Origin: JBDTNL01 sp039933785
GTDB lineage: Bacteria > Acidobacteriota > Thermoanaerobaculia > Multivoradales > JAGPDF01
Direction: 5' to 3'
Assembly (NCBI GenBank): GCA_039933785.1
Contig: JBDTNL010000001.1
Span: forward strand, 1-64,000
Length of the DNA stretch: 64,000 nt
Shown here piece after piece: positions 17,401-26,189 of this stretch. Positions within the stretch are counted from its first letter, which is position 1; the number at the start of each line of letters is the position of its first letter. The position numbers and the translations under genes were made by a program. The notes beneath the pieces are model-generated. The model was not told where the DNA came from and made no database searches. It saw nothing but the letters and a program-made list of their open reading frames with translations.

Positions 17401-17404
17401 CTCG

Positions 17405-17752
17405 TTGAAGAGCGTCTACGCCGCCCGCCGCCCGGTCGAGAACGCGTACCTGGTACGCGAGCGCGACCGTCGGCGCCTGCGCGAATTGGTGCTGGTGCTG
17501 GCCACGGTGTTGCCTCTGCTGCTCGCTCTCCTGGCCTACACCTGGATCCATCTCGAGGTTTTGCACACCGGTTATCGCATCGACGCGGCCGAACGCCGGC
17601 TGCGCCAGTTGGTGCAGGTCGAGCGTCAGCTGCGCCTCGAGGCGTCGTACCTCGGTAGCCCCGAGCGCATAGCGCAACGCGCCACGGCCGAGCTCGGCAT
17701 GCAGGCGCCAGTGATCGATCAGATGGTCTTCGCCGCGGAGCTGCGGCGGTGA
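17405..17752 (+). CDS. ftsL: FtsL-like cell division protein
   Basis: A 115-residue bitopic membrane protein: a short basic cytoplasmic N terminus, one transmembrane segment (LVLVLATVLPLLLALLAYTW) and an extracytoplasmic leucine-rich coiled coil (YRIDAAERRLRQLVQVERQL), ending in SPERIAQRATAELGM, common in FtsL/FtsB-type proteins. FtsL bridges FtsQ/FtsB and the FtsW-FtsI synthase at the septum. Position between rsmH and ftsI supports the call, since sequence is poorly conserved. TTG 17405 is favoured because an AGGAG lies about 11 bases upstream; an alternative start at 17345 would put 20 unusual residues in front. The TGA overlaps the ftsI GTG. Confidence 0.8.
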   Translation: MKSVYAARRPVENAYLVRERDRRRLRELVLVLATVLPLLLALLAYTWIHLEVLHTGYRIDAAERRLRQLVQVERQLRLEASYLGSPERIAQRATAELGMQAPVIDQMVFAAELRR

Positions 17753-19764
17753 AGGCGCGTCTGGTCGTGGCACTCACCCTGGTCGGCCTGTGGATCGGCG
17801 CCATCGGCTGGCGTCTGTTCGATCTCCAGGTGGCGCGCCACGACGAATACCAGCGGCGCGCCGAGCGCCAGCAGCAGAAGGTGGTCGAGCTCGACGCGCC
17901 GCGCGGCACGATATACGACCGCAACGGCGTCGAGCTGGCGGTCTCGGTCGAGGTCCAGTCGGTGTTCGCGGTGCCCCGTGAAGTCGTCGATCCGGCGCGG
18001 ACGGCCTCGGCGATCGCGCGGCTGATTCCGGACGTCGATGGCGCCAAGCTCCTGCGGCAACTCAAGAGCGATCGCGAGTTCATCTGGGCGGCGCGCAAGC
18101 TCGATCCGCCCCAGGCCAAGGCGGTAAAGGACTTGCAGTTCGCGGGAATTTACTTTCTACCGGAGAGCAAGCGCTACTACCCGTTGCGCGAGCTCGCGGC
18201 GCCCGTGCTGGGCTACATCGGCACCGACGGGCATGGCCTGGCGGGTCTCGAAGCGGAGTACGACAAGGAGATCGCCGGGAAATCGGGCCGGCGCCGAGTC
18301 TTGCGCGACGCGCGCCAAGGCACCGTGGTGCGCGACGATCGCTCGTTCGCCGCGGCCGAGGCGGGGCAGGATCTGCGGCTCACCATCGACGCTTCGATTC
18401 AGTACGTCGTCGAACGTGAGCTCGGCAAGGCAGTCGAGCGGTATCACGCCAAGAGCGGCAGCGCGGTCTTCCTCGATCCACGCACCGGTGCGGTGTTGGC
18501 GATGGCCTCGCTGCCGTCTTTCGACCCCAACCGCTTCGCCGAGTCCACGGCTGAGGATCGCCGCAACCGGGTGGTGCAGGACGCCTTCGAGCCCGGCTCG
18601 ACATTCAAGATGGTCACCGTCGCGACGGCGCTCGAGGCCAACCTCATCGACCCCAGCGACGTGTTCGACTGCGAGATGGGCTCGATCACGCTCGCCAACG
18701 TCACCATCCACGACCACAAGCCCTTCGGACTCCTGAGTGTCGCCGACATCCTCGCCAAGTCGAGCGACGTCGGCGCGATCAAGATCGGGTTGGCGGCCGG
18801 TCCCGAGCGCCTGTACGCCAAGATACGCGCCTTCGGATTCGGCCAGCAGACGGGAATCGATCTGCCGGGAGAAAGCGCCGGACTGCTTCGTCCAGTCGAC
18901 AAGTGGAGCTACATCACCCGCGCCTATGTGTCGTTCGGGCAGGGACTGTCGACCACCGCTCTGCAGGTCGCCAACGCCTTTGCCGCGGTGGCGGCCGGCG
19001 GCGAGCTCCGGCGCCCCTTCGTCGTGCAATCGATTGGCACCGAAGCAATTTCGCGCGATCTTCATCCGAAGCCGCAAAGTCTGGGGCAGGCTGCCAACGA
19101 GGCGACGTCGCGTTCGCTCGAGCGCATGCTCGAGGGCGTGGTGAGCGGCGGCACCGCCAAGGCGGCGACGGTCGCGGGCTATCCGGTAGCCGGCAAGACC
19201 GGCACGGCGCAGAAGGCGCTGCCCGGAGGCTACGTCCCCGGCAAGTACGTGGCGAGCTTCGCGGGCTTCGCCCCGGCGCGCCATCCGGTGCTCGCCGGAG
19301 TGATCGTGATCGACGAGCCCGAAGGCGGCCTCTACCATGGCGGTGACATCGCCGCGCCCGCGTTCGGCGCGATCGCCCGCGAGGCCCTGTTGTACTTCGG
19401 CATCACGCCCGAGCGCGAGGTTCCCGAGAGGTGGCCCGGTGAAGTGAGTCCCGAAGTGCTCGCCGCCCGTGCGCAATTGGCCGCGGTTGCCGCGATGGCC
19501 CAGGCAGTCGCCACCTCCTCCGATCCCGCCACGCCCACCGTCGCCGCCTCCGAGCTCACCGAAGCCGCGGTGCCGAGCGGTCCTCTGCTGCCGGACTTCA
19601 AGGGCATGAGCGCCCGACAGGTGGTGGCCGAGACGTCCCGCCTGGGTTTGCAGCCGGTGCTGAATGGCCGCGGCGTGGTTGCCCGTCAGGCGCCCTTGCC
19701 CGGAGCTCCGGTTCCCGCGCGCGGAGAAAGGGTCGAGCTGTGGCTGCAGTCAGGAGCATCGTGA
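17749..19764 (+). CDS. ftsI: Septal peptidoglycan transpeptidase (class B PBP) with PASTA domain
   Basis: Cross-links septal peptidoglycan together with FtsW. 671 residues: an N-terminal membrane anchor (VALTLVGLWIGAIGWRLF), a pedestal with RGTIYDRNGVELAVS, then the transpeptidase domain with nucleophile Ser284 (GSTFKM) and the K483-T-G triad (AGKTGTAQKA). One PASTA domain lies at about 614-671 (LPDFKGMSARQVVAE onward). The second catalytic motif, usually S-x-N, reads Ser338-Ser339-Asp340 (KSSDVGAIK). A PASTA domain on FtsI is more familiar from Gram-positive division or sporulation PBPs but also occurs in Acidobacteriota and Deltaproteobacteria. The start overlaps ftsL by four bases and the stop overlaps the murE GTG. 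Confidence 0.94.
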   Translation: MKARLVVALTLVGLWIGAIGWRLFDLQVARHDEYQRRAERQQQKVVELDAPRGTIYDRNGVELAVSVEVQSVFAVPREVVDPARTASAIARLIPDVDGAKLLRQLKSDREFIWAARKLDPPQAKAVKDLQFAGIYFLPESKRYYPLRELAAPVLGYIGTDGHGLAGLEAEYDKEIAGKSGRRRVLRDARQGTVVRDDRSFAAAEAGQDLRLTIDASIQYVVERELGKAVERYHAKSGSAVFLDPRTGAVLAMASLPSFDPNRFAESTAEDRRNRVVQDAFEPGSTFKMVTVATALEANLIDPSDVFDCEMGSITLANVTIHDHKPFGLLSVADILAKSSDVGAIKIGLAAGPERLYAKIRAFGFGQQTGIDLPGESAGLLRPVDKWSYITRAYVSFGQGLSTTALQVANAFAAVAAGGELRRPFVVQSIGTEAISRDLHPKPQSLGQAANEATSRSLERMLEGVVSGGTAKAATVAGYPVAGKTGTAQKALPGGYVPGKYVASFAGFAPARHPVLAGVIVIDEPEGGLYHGGDIAAPAFGAIAREALLYFGITPEREVPERWPGEVSPEVLAARAQLAAVAAMAQAVATSSDPATPTVAASELTEAAVPSGPLLPDFKGMSARQVVAETSRLGLQPVLNGRGVVARQAPLPGAPVPARGERVELWLQSGAS

Positions 19765-21248
19765 CGCGTCCGCGCCGGCTGGCCGATCTCGTCGGCGGCC
19801 TGCCGGTGGCGGGCTCGTTCTCGCCCACCTTCGAGGTGTCCGGCGTCGCGCATGATTCACGGTGCGTCGAGCCCGGGGATCTGTTCGTCGCCTGGGCCGG
19901 CAAGCATCACGACGGCCGGCTGTTCGCCGCGGATGCGGTTGCGCGCGGCGCCGTGGCGGTCTTGGCGGACGGACCCGCCCCGAGTGGCGTGCTGGTGCCC
20001 TGGATCACGGCGCAGGCGCCGCGCGCGCTGCTCGCCCCGATCGCGGCCGAGCTCTACGACCATCCCGACCGTGAGCTGGTGATGCTCGGCGTCACCGGAA
20101 CGAACGGCAAGTCCACGACCGTGGTTCTCCTGCAGCGGATCTGGGAGGCTGCAGGCAGGCCCTGCGGCGTCATGGGCACGCTCGGCTACCGTTTTCGTGA
20201 GCACGAATTTGCCGGCGAACGCACCACGCCCGAGGCCTCGGACTTCTTTCGCACCTTGCGCGAAATGCGCGAGGCGGGAGCGCAGGCGGTGGCCATGGAA
20301 GTCTCCTCGCACGCGCTCGCGCAAGGGCGAGTGGCCGGGGCGCAGTTCGATCTCGCGTTGTTCACCAACCTGACCCGCGACCACTTCGACTTCCACGGCG
20401 GCTTCGAGAGCTATTTCGCGGCCAAGCGCATGCTGTTCGCGGCGTTGAGGAAGAACGGCAAGGCAGTGGTGAATGCCGACGACGCCTATGGACGGCGTCT
20501 CGCGCAGGAGCTGCCCGGCGCGCTCACCTTTGGCGAGCACGCGCGGGTGAGCTTCGATTCAGTGGAGCTCGATGCGGAGGGCATTCGCGGCGTACTGCGG
20601 ACGCCGCGCGGGGAGTTTCCCTTTGCCTCGCCGCTACTGGGGCGCTACAACTTGTACAACCTGCTGGCGGCAGCGGCCGGGGCCGAGGCGCTGTCGGCCT
20701 CCCACGAGGCGGTCGCCGGGGCGTTTGCTCAGCAAGGGGCGCTGCCCGGCCGCATGGAGCCGGTGCGCGGCGGCCAGGAATTCCCGGTGGCGATCGACTA
20801 CGCGCACACCGACGCGGCGTTGGTGGCTGCGCTCACCTCGTTCCGAGAATTCACCCGCCGCAAGGTGGTGGTGGTTTTCGGCTGCGGCGGCGATCGCGAT
20901 CCCGGCAAGCGCCCGCTCATGGGCGAGGCCGCGGGACGGCTCGCCGACCTGCCCATCGCGACGTCCGACAATCCGCGCAGCGAGGATCCTCAGGTGATCC
21001 TGCAAGCGGTCGAGGCGGGGCTCAAGGCCAGCGGCAATGTGGCGTACCGCATCGTCCCGGATCGGCGCGAAGCGATTCGTCGCGCCGTCACGATCGCCGC
21101 GGGCGCGCCGGACGAGTGGGCCGTGCTGGTCGCCGGCAAGGGACACGAGACTGTGCAGATCGTTGGCGAGCAGCGCTTGCCGTTTTCCGATCGCGAAGAG
21201 CTGACCAAGGCCGTGGAGGAACGTCGTGGTTCTGCGGCGCGTGGCTGA
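19761..21248 (+). CDS. murE: UDP-MurNAc-L-Ala-D-Glu: meso-diaminopimelate ligase
   Basis: Adds the third residue of the stem peptide. It carries the ATP-binding loop VTGTNGKSTT (about 110-119), the Mur ligase central motifs MEVSSHALAQ and FTNLTRDHFDFHG, and a C-terminal domain with SDNPRSEDP, whose DNPR (Asp403) is the meso-diaminopimelate selectivity motif; the wall is therefore predicted to be mDAP type. GTG 19761 is chosen because AGGAG (19752-19756) is well placed and the GTGA overlap with the ftsI stop matches the cluster's style; a GTG at 19740 is possible. 495 residues, normal length. Confidence 0.95.
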   Translation: MTRPRRLADLVGGLPVAGSFSPTFEVSGVAHDSRCVEPGDLFVAWAGKHHDGRLFAADAVARGAVAVLADGPAPSGVLVPWITAQAPRALLAPIAAELYDHPDRELVMLGVTGTNGKSTTVVLLQRIWEAAGRPCGVMGTLGYRFREHEFAGERTTPEASDFFRTLREMREAGAQAVAMEVSSHALAQGRVAGAQFDLALFTNLTRDHFDFHGGFESYFAAKRMLFAALRKNGKAVVNADDAYGRRLAQELPGALTFGEHARVSFDSVELDAEGIRGVLRTPRGEFPFASPLLGRYNLYNLLAAAAGAEALSASHEAVAGAFAQQGALPGRMEPVRGGQEFPVAIDYAHTDAALVAALTSFREFTRRKVVVVFGCGGDRDPGKRPLMGEAAGRLADLPIATSDNPRSEDPQVILQAVEAGLKASGNVAYRIVPDRREAIRRAVTIAAGAPDEWAVLVAGKGHETVQIVGEQRLPFSDREELTKAVEERRGSAARG

Positions 21249-22623
21249 GGCGATGACCGCCATGAATGGTGAGCTCGCTGCCGGCGACGCCGAGGTTCGG
21301 TGGAGCGCCGCCGTGCTCGACTCGCGAAAAGTCGGCGGCGGCGAGCTGTTCTTCGCCCTGCCCGGCGAGGCGAGCGATGGACATCGTTTCGTCGCCCAGG
21401 CGCTCGCTCGCGGAGCGGCGGCGGCGGTGGTCTCACAAGCGGTCGAAGCGCCGCCGGGAGCGACGTTGGTGCGGGTCGCCGACACCTACGCGGGGCTTCA
21501 CGCGCTGACGCGATCGGTGCGCGAGTCGGTGCCGAAGCAACTCGTCGGCATCACCGGTTCGGTGGGCAAGACCACCACTAAGGAATTGCTCGCTGGAATG
21601 CTGGGTCGCCGTTTCCGAGTGGCCAAGAGCCCGGGGAATCTGAACAACCTCTATGGCTTTCCGTTGGCGCTGCTCGGCGCGCCGGACGACACCGAGTGGA
21701 TGGTGGCGGAGCTCGGTATGTCGACACCGGGAGAGCTGCGCGAGATCTCCCGGCTGGCGCGCCCCGACGTCGCGGTGTTCACCAGCATCCAACCGGTGCA
21801 CCTCGAATTCTTCGGCAGCATCGAGGCGATCGCCGAGGCCAAGGCGGAGCTCCTCGAAGGGCTCGCTCCAGATGGCCTGATTGTCGCCAATGTGGACGAC
21901 CCGCAGGTCGAGCGCATCGTGCGAAGGTACGCGGCCACGCAACCCGTTCGCGTCGTCTGGTTCGGGAGCGGCGCCGGCGCCGAGGTTACGGCCGCGAGGC
22001 TCGAGACCATGGCCGAGGGCGCCGGGTCGAGCTTCGAGCTTCGCTTTGGCGACCTCAGACAGCCAATCGAATTGCCGTTGCTGGGCCGGCACAATGTGGA
22101 GAACTTCCTCGCCGCCGCGGCCTGCGCATTGACCCTCGGCGTTTCCGGCGAGGACATCGCGGCAGCCGCAGCCTTGGCGCAGCCTGCCGCCGGGCGGGGG
22201 GTCGTCCATCGTTTGCGCCGAGGCGTCACGCTGGTCGACGACTCCTACAACTCGAATCCCACCGCCGTGCGCCGGGCGCTTGCCGCGGCGGCGCTGATTC
22301 CGGCCAAGCGTCACTGGGCGGTCCTCGGCGACATGCTCGAGCTCGGTGAGACCGCACCGGCACTGCACCGCGAGAGCGGCGCCGAGGCCGCTCGGCTTGG
22401 ATTCTCGCCGGTCTTCGGAGTCGGTGCGCTGGCGCGGAACCTCGTCGAGGGCGCGGGCGCCGAAGGCGAGTGGTGCGAGAACGCCGCGGTCGCCGCCGAA
22501 CGGGCGATCGGTGAGCTGCAGGAGGGCGACCTGGTGCTGGTCAAGGGCTCGCGCGGCGTCGGACTGGAAGTCGTGGTGCAGGCGCTTCGCAACGCGGTGG
22601 CCGGCAGGGGAGGCCCGCGCTAG
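21226..22623 (+). CDS. murF: UDP-MurNAc-tripeptide: D-Ala-D-Ala ligase
   Basis: Completes the UDP-MurNAc pentapeptide. 465 residues, GTG start inside the end of murE (23-base overlap). Visible motifs: SAAVLDSRKVGGGELFFAL in the N-terminal substrate domain, the ATP loop ITGSVGKTTTKELLA (about 108), SPGNLNNLYGFPLALL, NVEDD-type metal region as NVDDPQVE, LGRHNVENFLAAAA and VDDSYNSNPTAVRRAL. All residues needed for ligase activity appear present. No ddl gene for D-Ala-D-Ala lies in this window. The stop TAG shares its last base with the mraY GTG. Confidence 0.95.
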   Translation: MVLRRVAEAMTAMNGELAAGDAEVRWSAAVLDSRKVGGGELFFALPGEASDGHRFVAQALARGAAAAVVSQAVEAPPGATLVRVADTYAGLHALTRSVRESVPKQLVGITGSVGKTTTKELLAGMLGRRFRVAKSPGNLNNLYGFPLALLGAPDDTEWMVAELGMSTPGELREISRLARPDVAVFTSIQPVHLEFFGSIEAIAEAKAELLEGLAPDGLIVANVDDPQVERIVRRYAATQPVRVVWFGSGAGAEVTAARLETMAEGAGSSFELRFGDLRQPIELPLLGRHNVENFLAAAACALTLGVSGEDIAAAAALAQPAAGRGVVHRLRRGVTLVDDSYNSNPTAVRRALAAAALIPAKRHWAVLGDMLELGETAPALHRESGAEAARLGFSPVFGVGALARNLVEGAGAEGEWCENAAVAAERAIGELQEGDLVLVKGSRGVGLEVVVQALRNAVAGRGGPR

Positions 22624-23711
22624 TGCTCTACCAGCTCCTCTACCCGCTGCGCGACGAGTTCGCGCTCTTCAACGTGTTTCGCTACATCACGTTTCGCACC
22701 GCGGGCGCGGTGCTGACGGCGCTTCTGCTCTCGCTCTGGCTCGGCCCCTGGTTCATCGCCACGCTGCGACGGCTTTCGGTGGGCCAGAACATCCGCGACG
22801 TCGGTCCGCAGACTCATCAGGTGAAGAAGGGTACGCCGACCATGGGCGGCCTGCTCATCCTCTTCGCCGTCGTGGTGCCGGTGCTGTTGTGGGGCAACCT
22901 CTCGAACGCCTACCTCTGGTTGGTGCTCGGAGTGACGCTGCTGTTCGGCGCTATCGGTTTCGCCGACGACTTCCTGAAGGTGCGGCGCAAGCGCAACCTC
23001 GGGCTGACGGCGAGCGCGAAGTTCTCACTCCAGGTCCTGGTGGCTGCGGCCGCGGCCGTTGTCCTGCTGTTCGCGCTCCCGGCGCCGTGGCGGTTTGCGC
23101 CCACGCTGACCTTCCCGTTCTTCAAGCAAGCGGTGATCAATCTGGGCCTGCTCTATGTGCCTTTCGTCGCCTTCGTGTTAGTGGGCTCCTCGAATGCGGT
23201 GAACTTGACCGACGGCCTTGACGGATTAGCTATCGGCGCTACCTTGATCGCTGCCGGCACGTACACGATCTTCACCTACATCGCCGGCAATGCCGTCGTG
23301 GCGCGGTATCTCCAGGTGCCCTACGTCTCGGGCGTCGGCGAGGTGGCGGTGTTTTGCGGCGCGCTGGTGGGCGCCAGCCTCGGGTTCCTGTGGTTCAACT
23401 CGCACCCGGCGCAGGTGTTCATGGGGGACGTGGGGTCGCTCGCGATCGGCGGTGCGATCGGCAGCGTCGCCGTGCTCGCCAAGCAGGAGGTGCTGCTCGT
23501 GCTGGTCGGCGGGCTGTTCGTCATCGAGGCCCTGTCGGTGATCCTGCAGGTCGCCTCGTTCAAGCTCACCGGCAAGCGAGTGTTCAAGATGGCTCCCCTG
23601 CATCACCACTTCGAGCTCGCCGGCTGGGCCGAGCCCAAGATCATCGTGCGCTTCTGGATCCTGGCGCTGCTCTTTTCATTGATCAGTCTTTCCACGCTCA
23701 AGCTGCGATGA
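22623..23711 (+). CDS. mraY: Phospho-N-acetylmuramoyl-pentapeptide transferase
   Basis: Integral membrane enzyme that makes lipid I from UDP-MurNAc-pentapeptide and undecaprenyl phosphate. 362 residues, about ten transmembrane segments. Signature stretches: THQVKKGTPTMGGLLIL near residue 63, the catalytic FADDFLKVRRKRN, NLTDGLDGLAIG, VFMGDVGSLAIGGA, and the C-terminal MAPLHHHFELAGWAEPKI. It starts with GTG overlapping the murF stop by one base; the first residues (LYQLLYPLRDEFALFNVFRY) match the usual MraY N terminus. Confidence 0.97.
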   Translation: MLYQLLYPLRDEFALFNVFRYITFRTAGAVLTALLLSLWLGPWFIATLRRLSVGQNIRDVGPQTHQVKKGTPTMGGLLILFAVVVPVLLWGNLSNAYLWLVLGVTLLFGAIGFADDFLKVRRKRNLGLTASAKFSLQVLVAAAAAVVLLFALPAPWRFAPTLTFPFFKQAVINLGLLYVPFVAFVLVGSSNAVNLTDGLDGLAIGATLIAAGTYTIFTYIAGNAVVARYLQVPYVSGVGEVAVFCGALVGASLGFLWFNSHPAQVFMGDVGSLAIGGAIGSVAVLAKQEVLLVLVGGLFVIEALSVILQVASFKLTGKRVFKMAPLHHHFELAGWAEPKIIVRFWILALLFSLISLSTLKLR

Positions 23712-23721
23712 CTGGCCTCCG

Positions 23722-25107
23722 ATGACCGCGCTCACCGTGCCTTGGGGTTCCGGAAGCTTCGAACGGGTGCTGGTGTATGGCCTCGGCCTGTCGGGGAAGG
23801 CCGCGGCACGCTTCCTGCTGCGCCGCGGAGTCGCGGTCGTCGGCGTCGACCGCCGTCCGCTCGAGTCTCTCGACCTCAGCGACTTGGCGGGAGCGCCGGG
23901 TCTCGAGGTCCTTGCCGGCCGCGAGCTCGAGACCGTGCCCCCGGGGATCGATGGCGTGGTGACCAGCCCCGGCGTGCCGCCCGAGAAGCCGCTGCTCGCC
24001 GCCGCCGAGCGAGCGGGGCTGCCCGTTCTCGCCGAAGTGGAGCTGGCATTTCCCTTCCTCCCGGGGCCGGTGGTCGCGATCACGGGCTCCAACGGGAAAA
24101 GCACCACCACGGCCCTCGCTGGCGCGCTGTTGCGCGCCGCCGGGCATCGCGTCGAGGTCTGCGGAAACATCGGCACACCGCTGATCTCGTGCGTCGATGG
24201 TCCCGCCGATCGTCTCTTCGTGGTTGAGCTTTCGAGCTTCCAGCTGGAGGGCACGGACACCTTCAGACCCCACGCCGCCGCACTGCTCAACATCTCTCCC
24301 GATCACCTCGATCGTCACGGCAGCCTGGATTCCTATGCCGCCGCGAAGCGCCGGCTGTTCGTGCGCCAGGGGACCAACGACGTCGCGGTGCTGAACGCAG
24401 ACGATCCCCTGGTGGCGGCGACGGTGGCGAACGCTCACCGGCGGTTCTTCTCGGTGCTCAACAGGGTGGCTGACGGCTGCTGCCTGGATGGAGACGCGGT
24501 CGTGGAAACGCGTCCGGGCGCCGGGCGGGAGCTGTTCCGGCGCACCGACGTCCCGCTCGCGGGCACGCACAACCTGGAGAACGCGATGGCGGCGGCTCTC
24601 CTGGCGGTCGCGCTCGGCGCGGAGCCCGAGCATCTGCGCGCCGGCCTGCGCGGTTTCCACGGTCTGCCCCATCGGATGGAGAGGGTGCTGGAAGTGCGCG
24701 GCGTCACCTGGTACGACGACTCCAAGGGCACCAACGTTGGTGCCACGGCGAAGTCGCTCGAGGGGTTCGCCGATGCCTCGGTGCACCTGATCCTTGGCGG
24801 TCGCAACAAGGGCGCCGATCTGCGCGAGCTTCGCGATGTCGTGCGGCGCAAGGCTGCGCGGCTTTACTTCATTGGCGAATCGGCCGACGCCTTCCGCACC
24901 GCGCTCGCCGATCTGGTGCCGAGCGAGGTTTCCGGCACCATGGCCGCCGCGGTCAAGAGCATGGCGGAGCAGGCGCACCCCGGCGATGCCGCGGTGTTGT
25001 CGCCGGCGTGCGCGAGCTTCGATCAATTCCGCGACTTCAACGACCGCGGAGAGCACTTTCAACGGCTGGTACGCGCGGTGACCGCATCCGGCGCGAGGGT
25101 GCACTAG
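23722..25107 (+). CDS. murD: UDP-MurNAc-L-alanine: D-glutamate ligase
   Basis: Adds D-glutamate to UDP-MurNAc-L-Ala. 461 residues. Motifs: the nucleotide fold VLVYGLGLSGKAAARFL, SPGVPPEKPLL, the ATP loop ITGSNGKSTTTALAG (about 119), ELSSFQLEGTDTF, LLNISPDHLDRHGSLDSY, GTHNLENAMAAAL, WYDDSKGTNVGATAKSLEG, and the C-terminal VLSPACASFDQFRDFNDRG. Ten bases follow mraY and two precede ftsW. The membership in the dcw operon is unambiguous. Confidence 0.96.
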   Translation: MTALTVPWGSGSFERVLVYGLGLSGKAAARFLLRRGVAVVGVDRRPLESLDLSDLAGAPGLEVLAGRELETVPPGIDGVVTSPGVPPEKPLLAAAERAGLPVLAEVELAFPFLPGPVVAITGSNGKSTTTALAGALLRAAGHRVEVCGNIGTPLISCVDGPADRLFVVELSSFQLEGTDTFRPHAAALLNISPDHLDRHGSLDSYAAAKRRLFVRQGTNDVAVLNADDPLVAATVANAHRRFFSVLNRVADGCCLDGDAVVETRPGAGRELFRRTDVPLAGTHNLENAMAAALLAVALGAEPEHLRAGLRGFHGLPHRMERVLEVRGVTWYDDSKGTNVGATAKSLEGFADASVHLILGGRNKGADLRELRDVVRRKAARLYFIGESADAFRTALADLVPSEVSGTMAAAVKSMAEQAHPGDAAVLSPACASFDQFRDFNDRGEHFQRLVRAVTASGARVH

Positions 25108-25109
25108 CC

Positions 25110-26189
25110 ATGGCCAAGAAACTGGCCTTCGACCGCGTGCTGTTCACTACCGTGGCGATTCTCATCGGCTTCGGCCTGGTGATGGTGTACTCCGCGAGCG
25201 CCGCGTTGGCGCGACCCGAGGGGCTGAATCAGTTTCTGGTCCGTCAGGCCGTGGCCGTGGTCGTCGGTGGCCTCGCGATGCTGGCGGTCATGCACCTCGA
25301 CTATCGCTGGCTGCGCCGTCCGGCAGTGATCTACACCTTGCTCGCCGGCGCCGGCTTCCTGCTGGTCGTGGTGCTGTTCGCGCCGACGCTCAACAACGTG
25401 CGGCGCTGGTTGTTCATCGGCGGCGTTTCGCTGCAGCCTTCGGAGCTCGCCAAGCTGGCTCTGATCCCGTTCCTCGCCTATCAGATCGAGAAGAAGCAGG
25501 ACCGCATCAATACTGGCGCCTTGCTCGTGCCGTGCGCGGCGGTCGCCGGCGTCATGGCCCTGTTGGTGATGCGGGAGCCCGACATGGGCACGGCGGTGCT
25601 CCTCGCCTCGACCATGGTGCTGATGCTCTTCATCGCCGGCTTGTCGTGGAGATGGATCGCCGCCGGCGGTCTGCTGACCGTGCCGCTCGCCTGGCTGCTG
25701 GTGTTCTCGGCGCCCTACCGGCGCGAGCGCTTTTTTGCCTTCATGGCGCCGGAGAAGGATCCGCTGGGCGCGGGCTTTCAGGCTCTGCAGTCTCTGATCG
25801 CGGTTGGGTCGGGCGGTTTCGCCGGCCTCGGTCCGGGTCAGAGCATGCAGAAGCTCTACTTCCTGCCCTACCCGCATACCGACTTCGTGTTCGCGATCGT
25901 GGCGGAGGAGCTCGGCATGCTCGGCGCGATCGCGGTGGTGGGGCTCTTCGCCGTCCTCCTGTGGCGTGGTGTGCGGGCGGGCCTGAATGCGCCCGACGTG
26001 TTCGGCCGCTACCTCGCCTTCGGATTCACCGGCATCCTGGTCCTGCAGGCGCTGCTTAACATCAGCGTCGCGATCGCGCTTTGCCCGACGAAGGGAATTC
26101 CACTCCCGTTCGTTTCCTATGGTGGCTGTTCGCTCGTGGTCTCGATGGCGGCGAGCGGGGTGTTGCTCAATGTCTCGCAACACGGCTAA
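25110..26189 (+). CDS. ftsW: Septal peptidoglycan glycosyltransferase (SEDS family)
   Basis: Polymerises lipid II at the septum with FtsI. 359 residues and about ten membrane segments. SEDS hallmarks: FGLVMVYSASAALA near the start, VQPSE-like LQPSELAKLALIPFLAY, MREPDMGTAVLLASTM, and the C-terminal GIPLPFVSYGGCSLV. ATG 25110 lies two bases after the murD stop; the open frame continues upstream inside murD, but that stretch is not FtsW-like. The 3' end overlaps murG by 20 bases. Confidence 0.95.
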   Translation: MAKKLAFDRVLFTTVAILIGFGLVMVYSASAALARPEGLNQFLVRQAVAVVVGGLAMLAVMHLDYRWLRRPAVIYTLLAGAGFLLVVVLFAPTLNNVRRWLFIGGVSLQPSELAKLALIPFLAYQIEKKQDRINTGALLVPCAAVAGVMALLVMREPDMGTAVLLASTMVLMLFIAGLSWRWIAAGGLLTVPLAWLLVFSAPYRRERFFAFMAPEKDPLGAGFQALQSLIAVGSGGFAGLGPGQSMQKLYFLPYPHTDFVFAIVAEELGMLGAIAVVGLFAVLLWRGVRAGLNAPDVFGRYLAFGFTGILVLQALLNISVAIALCPTKGIPLPFVSYGGCSLVVSMAASGVLLNVSQHG

